A stretch of DNA of 41,696 nucleotides from IMG/VR virus record IMGVR_UViG_3300043331_002825, positions 1 to 41,696 of that record. One strand, given 5' to 3'. This DNA comes from a virus. Position 1 is the stretch's first letter, and the number at the start of each line of letters is the position of its first letter. Positions 38,478-41,696 of this stretch are shown in pieces. A program made the translations under genes and the position numbers. The notes below the pieces were generated by a model. That model was not told the DNA's origin. It ran no database searches and saw only the letters and a list, made by a program, of their open reading frames with translations.

Positions 38478-39967
38478 TGGGCGCGATCTCGAAGGCCTGG
38501 GTGACGATCGCCGACGCGGCGGTCGATCCCGACTCCCCGATCGACGCGACCCTGATGACGGGGTTGCGCGACAACGACATCCACCTGCGAGAGTGGCTGG
38601 GCTTCAGCTTCACCGCTGGCGCGGTGCAGGACCACAACCACGACGGGGTGAACAGCGCGCTGGTGCCGGTGGGGGCGAACGCGGTACGCAACGGCAGCTT
38701 CGAGGACGGCGAGGGCGGCTGGACGTTCACGAACTTCAGCGGTGGATCGCACGCGATCTCAACGAGCCAGCACCGCCACGGCGCGAAGTCCGCGACGTTC
38801 ACCTCGACGGTGCTCGCCAACGGCGGGGGCGACGCGGTCACGAACGAGTTCATGCTGGTGAGCGAGGCCGACCTGCTCGCCCTCAAGTTCTGGCTCTGGG
38901 CCTCGGTCGCCAACGTGTCGAGCAAGCTGGAGGTGTCGTGGTACGACAACGCCAAGGCGCTGATCTCGACGACCGTGGTGCAGAGCTACACCGATACGCC
39001 GACGACCGCGACTTACCACACGCTCTCCGCCACGGCGCCTGCCAATGCGCGGTTCTTCAAGGTGCGAGTGACTGGCGGCGTGCCGGGCTCGGGTAGCGCG
39101 ACCGGCACGATCCGTTGCGACGGCATAGAGGTCAGCACCAGCCCGCTGGTGGTCGCGCAATCGCGCGTGTTCGCGGCGGTCATCGGCCGGGCGGAGCTCA
39201 AGACGACCACCGCGACGGGCGGGACAAGCGTCACCAACGGGACCAGCGCCACGGTCGCGCTAACCGGCGGCACCTACTCGTGGTGGACGGCCGGAGCGAG
39301 CGTCACCGGCACGGCGGTGTTCAACATCGGCCACAACGATCCGGCCGCTGGGGTCATCGGCATCCATAACCAGGACGGAGCGACCCGCACGTTCAACCGC
39401 GACGAGCGCTACGTGCAGGCCTCGCCGCCCTACACGCACGGCCCGACGTTCGTGTTTCTGATGGTGGATGCGCTGGGGCAGATCGTGAACATCGAGGTCG
39501 GCTTCGACCCGCCCTGGGCCTACCACGGTCCGACGGACATCACGCCGCAGTTCTGGCGGGACGGCAAGCCGTATCGCCGCATGGACGTCTACGACGGCTA
39601 CACGATGGCCGAGGTGCTCGCCGGCAAGAACGACACGCTGCTCCGCGCGATCCTGGCCGGCCAGGTGCCGAAAGACAGAATCGAGCGCGAGATCACCCTC
39701 GCCTACAAGGACACCGACAAGGACGCCGTGCCGCACCCGTGGATCTACAATCGCCCCGAGTTTTTCACCGGCCTGACCGTGCTGATGCTCGAGCCCGGCA
39801 CGACGCTCATGCAGCAGCTCGAGGAGATCGCCGCGCAGTCCCACGCGCGGGAGATCAAGGACCTCATCCGCCGCGGCTACCTCACCATCGACAACCGGCC
39901 GCTGGCAATCTCCTCGCTCCCGACGGCCCTGACACCGTGCCGCGCGACGTGGAAGCTCACCGCATGA
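38477..39967 (+). CDS. Tail fibre/receptor-binding protein candidate
   Basis: A 496-residue protein. Residues 1-65 are a short conserved attachment region (KAWVTIADAAVDPDSPIDAT; HNHDGVNSALV). Residues about 70-215 form a carbohydrate-binding-like jelly roll (RNGSFEDGEGGWTFTNFSGG; KLEVSWYDNAKALIST). A stretch rich in Thr/Gly/Ala follows, then a C-terminal region with WRDGKPYRRMDVYDGYTMAE and a helix. Being the last structural gene and having a sugar-binding domain, it may bind the host receptor. Confidence 0.72.
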   Translation: MGAISKAWVTIADAAVDPDSPIDATLMTGLRDNDIHLREWLGFSFTAGAVQDHNHDGVNSALVPVGANAVRNGSFEDGEGGWTFTNFSGGSHAISTSQHRHGAKSATFTSTVLANGGGDAVTNEFMLVSEADLLALKFWLWASVANVSSKLEVSWYDNAKALISTTVVQSYTDTPTTATYHTLSATAPANARFFKVRVTGGVPGSGSATGTIRCDGIEVSTSPLVVAQSRVFAAVIGRAELKTTTATGGTSVTNGTSATVALTGGTYSWWTAGASVTGTAVFNIGHNDPAAGVIGIHNQDGATRTFNRDERYVQASPPYTHGPTFVFLMVDALGQIVNIEVGFDPPWAYHGPTDITPQFWRDGKPYRRMDVYDGYTMAEVLAGKNDTLLRAILAGQVPKDRIEREITLAYKDTDKDAVPHPWIYNRPEFFTGLTVLMLEPGTTLMQQLEEIAAQSHAREIKDLIRRGYLTIDNRPLAISSLPTALTPCRATWKLTA

Positions 39968-40126
39968 GGGAGGCGCGACGATGATCTAACGAGGGCGGCC
40001 GCCCGGTGTTGGAGCACCGAAGCGGCCACCTCGGCCCACTGCCGAAACAGTGAGCCTCGGCCAAGGCCCCCGGCCACGTACGTGACGCCGGAGCCTAGCA
40101 CAACAGCATTGGGAGGCAGGCTCACG
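39968..40126 (+). other. Non-coding gap before the Dam gene
   Basis: This 159-bp gap has a perfect palindrome CACGTACGTG (40075-40084) and GC-rich short dyads, but no -10/-35 pair that stands out. It could hold the promoter for the methyltransferase. A GTG at 40082 would extend the gene into it. Confidence 0.4.
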
Positions 40127-40948
40127 ATGGACGCACTGACACGGAAACGCAGCATCCTTGCCTGGGTCGGGGGCAAGTCGCAGCTCGCTGAGAGGATCAT
40201 CCCGATCATCACTCCGCACAGGTGCTACGTGGAAGTGTTCGCCGGAGCGGCCTGGCTGCTCTTCAAGAAACCGGAAAGCCGGGTCGAGATCATCAACGAC
40301 ATCAATCTCGACCTGGTCACGCTCTATCGGGTGATCAAGCATCACCTGGACGAGTTCATCCGCTACCTGCGATGGCTCCTCACCGCGCGCGAGGAGTTTG
40401 CCCGTTTCAAGGCGATGAACCCGGACACGCTCACCGACGTGCAGCGCGCGGTGCGCTTCTACTACCTGCACCGCAACGCCTTTGCCCCTGGGCTCGCCCG
40501 CCCGGCCTTCAGGAGCGACACGACGCACCCGGCTCGGCTGAACCTGCTGCGCATTGAGGAAGAGCTGTCCGCCGCCCACCTGCGCCTCGCCGGGGTATAT
40601 ATCGAGAACCTGCATTACGCCGAGGTGCTGCGACGCTTCGATCGGCCGCACACCTTCTTCTACCTAGACCCGCCGTACCACGGCTGCGAGCGCTACTACG
40701 GCAAGGGCATCTTCGATCGGGAAGACTTCGGCCGCATGGCCGAGCAGCTCGCCGACATCAAGGGACGCTTCTGCCTCTCCATCAACGACAAGCCCGAGAT
40801 CCGCGCCCTGTTCAAGCGCTTTACCGTCCGCTCGGTTAGCCTCCGCTACAGCGTCGGCCAGGCCCGCCAACTGCCCGCCCGCGAGTTGCTGATCACCAAC
40901 TTCCGACCGCCCGACGGGCGCCCCAGGCGCCCTTTACGGCGCCCGTAA
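40127..40948 (+). CDS. dam: Dam-type N6-adenine DNA methyltransferase
   Basis: A 273-residue D12-class methyltransferase. Motif X is AWVGGKSQLAERI near residue 13, motif I VEVFAGAAWLLF near 36, and motif IV DPPYHG near 183. Such enzymes methylate adenine, usually in GATC, and can protect phage DNA from restriction. It occupies the right-end place where Mu carries the mom modification gene. GGGAGG (40111-40116) supports ATG 40127 over GTG 40082. The specificity cannot be told from sequence alone. Confidence 0.93.
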   Translation: MDALTRKRSILAWVGGKSQLAERIIPIITPHRCYVEVFAGAAWLLFKKPESRVEIINDINLDLVTLYRVIKHHLDEFIRYLRWLLTAREEFARFKAMNPDTLTDVQRAVRFYYLHRNAFAPGLARPAFRSDTTHPARLNLLRIEEELSAAHLRLAGVYIENLHYAEVLRRFDRPHTFFYLDPPYHGCERYYGKGIFDREDFGRMAEQLADIKGRFCLSINDKPEIRALFKRFTVRSVSLRYSVGQARQLPARELLITNFRPPDGRPRRPLRRP

Positions 40949-40995
40949 TAGCCCCTTTGGGGGGGCAAATCCAGCCCGAAAACCGCCCCGAGGGG

Positions 40996-41039
40996 TGTAC
41001 TCAAACCAAGTGGCGGCTGTACTCAAACCAAGTGGCGGT
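40996..41039 (+). repeat. Tandem 22-bp repeats, likely transposase end-binding sites
   Basis: Two adjacent 22-bp copies (40996-41017 and 41018-41039) start TGTACTCAAACCAAGTGGCG and differ only in the last base. Mu A binds 22-bp sites R1 and R2 in the same orientation near the right end, so size, number and place all fit. The repeat does not occur elsewhere in the window. Confidence 0.82.
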
Positions 41040-41050
41040 TTACATTCTTC

Positions 41051-41051
41051 A
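41051..41051. other. Predicted right end (attR) of the prophage
   Basis: CTTCA at 41047-41051 ends in the CA dinucleotide typical of Mu-family termini, 12 bp beyond the last 22-bp repeat. The other CA, at 41043-41044, is possible. From outside, the end would read TGAAGAATGTAAACC. Confidence 0.55.
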
Positions 41052-41058
41052 TTAATTG

Positions 41059-41076
41059 TTTCGCGGCCCCGCGAAA
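41059..41076. repeat. Inverted repeat between prophage end and selC
   Basis: TTTCGCGG (41059-41066) and CCGCGAAA (41069-41076) form a perfect 8-bp stem with a 2-nt centre. For selC (minus strand) it lies just downstream of the gene and may act in 3' end formation, but the U tract precedes the stem rather than following it. Confidence 0.5.
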
Positions 41077-41080
41077 AAAT

Positions 41081-41175
41081 TGGCGGAAGAGAGTGGGAGT
41101 CGAACCCACACAGAACCGCAAGCGGCCCTAACCGGGTTTGAAGTCCGGCCGCCCCACCGGGGACGATTCCCTTCC
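41081..41175 (-). tRNA. selC: tRNA-Sec (UCA)
   Basis: The minus strand begins GGAAGGGAATCGTCCCC and ends CTCTCTTCCGCCA, 95 nt including the encoded CCA. The anticodon TCA is at 41139-41141. The 8-bp acceptor stem and long extra arm (GGGCCGC/GCGGTTC region) are typical of bacterial selenocysteine tRNA. It reads UGA as selenocysteine with SelB and SelA. The host therefore probably makes selenoproteins. The prophage right end lies only about 30 bp from its 3' end. Confidence 0.97.
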
Positions 41176-41177
41176 AT

Positions 41178-41216
41178 TTAGGAATGTCCGCGCTGCGCTT
41201 GCCCGGACATTCCTAA
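41178..41216. repeat. Perfect 13-bp inverted repeat upstream of selC
   Basis: TTAGGAATGTCCG (41178-41190) and CGGACATTCCTAA (41204-41216) enclose a 13-nt loop. It starts 3 nt before the selC 5' end on the minus strand, inside the expected selC promoter region. It could be a dispersed repeat of the host or a small mobile element. Confidence 0.8.
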
Positions 41217-41272
41217 GATAGAAGAACGAACTCCAAACATCTATTCCCGCGTAGGAGGCGATTCCATTCCCC

Positions 41273-41302
41273 AATGATGGCGCTCCATCAGGCACCATCA
41301 TT
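41273..41302. repeat. Inverted repeat downstream of the flavoprotein gene
   Basis: AATGATGG (41273-41280) and CCATCATT (41295-41302) can pair. It lies about 40 bp past the stop of the minus-strand gene at 41343 and may slow transcription, but no T run follows on that strand. Confidence 0.5.
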
Positions 41303-41342
41303 CAAAAAATGAAAGTGAACATCATGCCGCGTGCTCCGGGCA

Positions 41343-41696
41343 TCAGTCCAGTGCGAGACGCTCGGCTATCCGTCCAGCGACCTCCTGTGCCTCGCACGCG
41401 GCATCGCGCAGGAGCCCGCGGTAGCCCGCGCGCACCGCGCCGATCGCCCAGATGCCGGGAACCGGCGTCTCGCAGCTAGCGTTCGCGACGAGATGGCCGC
41501 GGGCGTCGCGGGCTATTTCGGGCGGGGCGAAGCCCGCGCTCGGCTCGAGCCCGATGTAGGCGAAGACGCCGGCGCACGGAATGTCCTCGCTCCCGCCGCC
41601 CGCGTGCCTCACGCGCACCTTCTCGACCATCTTGCCGCCGATTATCGCTTCGAGGGTGGTCTTCCTGACGATGGCTATCCTGGGATTGCCGCGGGC
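41343..41696 (-). CDS. Thioredoxin-reductase-like flavoprotein, C-terminal part
   Basis: Only the last 117 codons are in the window; the frame stays open to the right edge, so the 5' part is missing. GVFAYIGLEPSAGF, then VPGIWAIGAVRAGYRGLLRDAACEAQEVAGRI, is the conserved end of TrxB-type pyridine nucleotide-disulfide oxidoreductases, where IWAIGAVR (normally VFAAGDVR) binds the FAD pyrophosphate. The Asp of the usual GD pair is replaced by Ala here, which is odd. The redox CxxC domain lies outside, so thioredoxin reductase itself is not proved. It is host DNA, next to selC. Confidence 0.82.
   Translation of the reverse strand, partial: ARGNPRIAIVRKTTLEAIIGGKMVEKVRVRHAGGGSEDIPCAGVFAYIGLEPSAGFAPPEIARDARGHLVANASCETPVPGIWAIGAVRAGYRGLLRDAACEAQEVAGRIAERLALD

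Larger units (their letters stand above)
1..41051 (+). mobile_element. Mu-like transposable prophage, siphovirus tail (left end outside window)
   Basis: Gene order is that of transposable phages: repressor, Cro/Ner-like gene, DDE transposase A, ATPase B, Gam, GemA, Mor/C activator, lysis, terminase, portal, head morphogenesis, protease/capsid, tail and a DNA methyltransferase. No integrase is present. The right end is placed at a CA dinucleotide near 41051, 12 bp outside the second of two 22-bp tandem repeats, because Mu-family ends finish in CA; position 41044 is an alternative. Tube, chaperone frameshift and tape measure genes show a long non-contractile tail. The left end and target duplication cannot be checked here. 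Confidence 0.93.

Noticed and set aside
40075-40084. CACGTACGTG as a third late operator
   Set aside because: Only the CACGT half resembles the TAACACGTGTTA element; the flanking AT-rich bases of the two true copies are missing.
1-41051. Site-specific integrase or tRNA-targeted integration despite selC
   Set aside because: No integrase gene is present, no tRNA 3' end copy is seen inside the element, and a full DDE transposase with MuB is encoded.

Overview
The window is almost entirely one Mu-like (transposable) prophage in a high-GC bacterium. It runs from its early switch region at the left edge to its right end near 41051. About 650 bases of host chromosome follow: a selenocysteine tRNA gene (selC, minus strand) and the 3' part of a thioredoxin-reductase-like flavoprotein gene. 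The 95-nt bacterial tRNA-Sec and the GC-rich coding style fit a proteobacterium, perhaps a betaproteobacterium, but the class cannot be fixed from this sequence. The left end of the prophage lies outside the window.

Layout. 1-1000: a minus-strand repressor faces a Cro/YdaS-like gene and a ribbon-helix-helix gene across a small symmetric operator. 997-3982: MuA-type DDE transposase and MuB-type ATPase. 3979-13059: 26 mostly small early genes, nearly all joined by 4-nt stop/start overlaps. They include winged-helix and zinc-binding proteins, a Gam-like end protector, an HNH endonuclease, a DPPW methyltransferase and a possible cupin. 13097-14430: GemA, a lipoprotein of possible moron type, and a Mor/C-family activator. 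14462-16398: late promoter element, lytic transglycosylase, two lipoproteins, a holin candidate and a DksA/TraR zinc finger. 16436-24234: DNA packaging and portal/head genes. 24247-28624: a second copy of the late element, then a fused protease/major capsid gene and connectors. 28628-39967: a siphovirus-type tail with tail tube, a chaperone pair joined by a canonical -1 frameshift site, tape measure, hub and fibre proteins. 40127-40948: a Dam methyltransferase at the place where Mu carries mom. 40996-41039: two tandem 22-bp repeats that look like transposase-binding end sites. The phage thus joins Mu-type transposition and head genes to a long non-contractile tail, as in the B3/D3112-type transposable phages.

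How it works together (inference from families). The repressor and the Cro-like protein have nearly the same recognition helix and compete at one operator. Transposase and MuB replicate the phage by transposition. The Mor/C protein would turn on late transcription at two identical 28-bp elements, one before lysis and one before capsid genes. Packaging, head and tail modules follow in order.

The most unusual structure is not a gene. At least fourteen tracts of tandem 7-bp repeats sit at gene or module boundaries, on both orientations and in at least four sequence families. One tract even encodes part of a lipoprotein signal peptide. A second dispersed element, a double hairpin present three times, is embedded in early coding sequences and keeps its stem while changing its bases.
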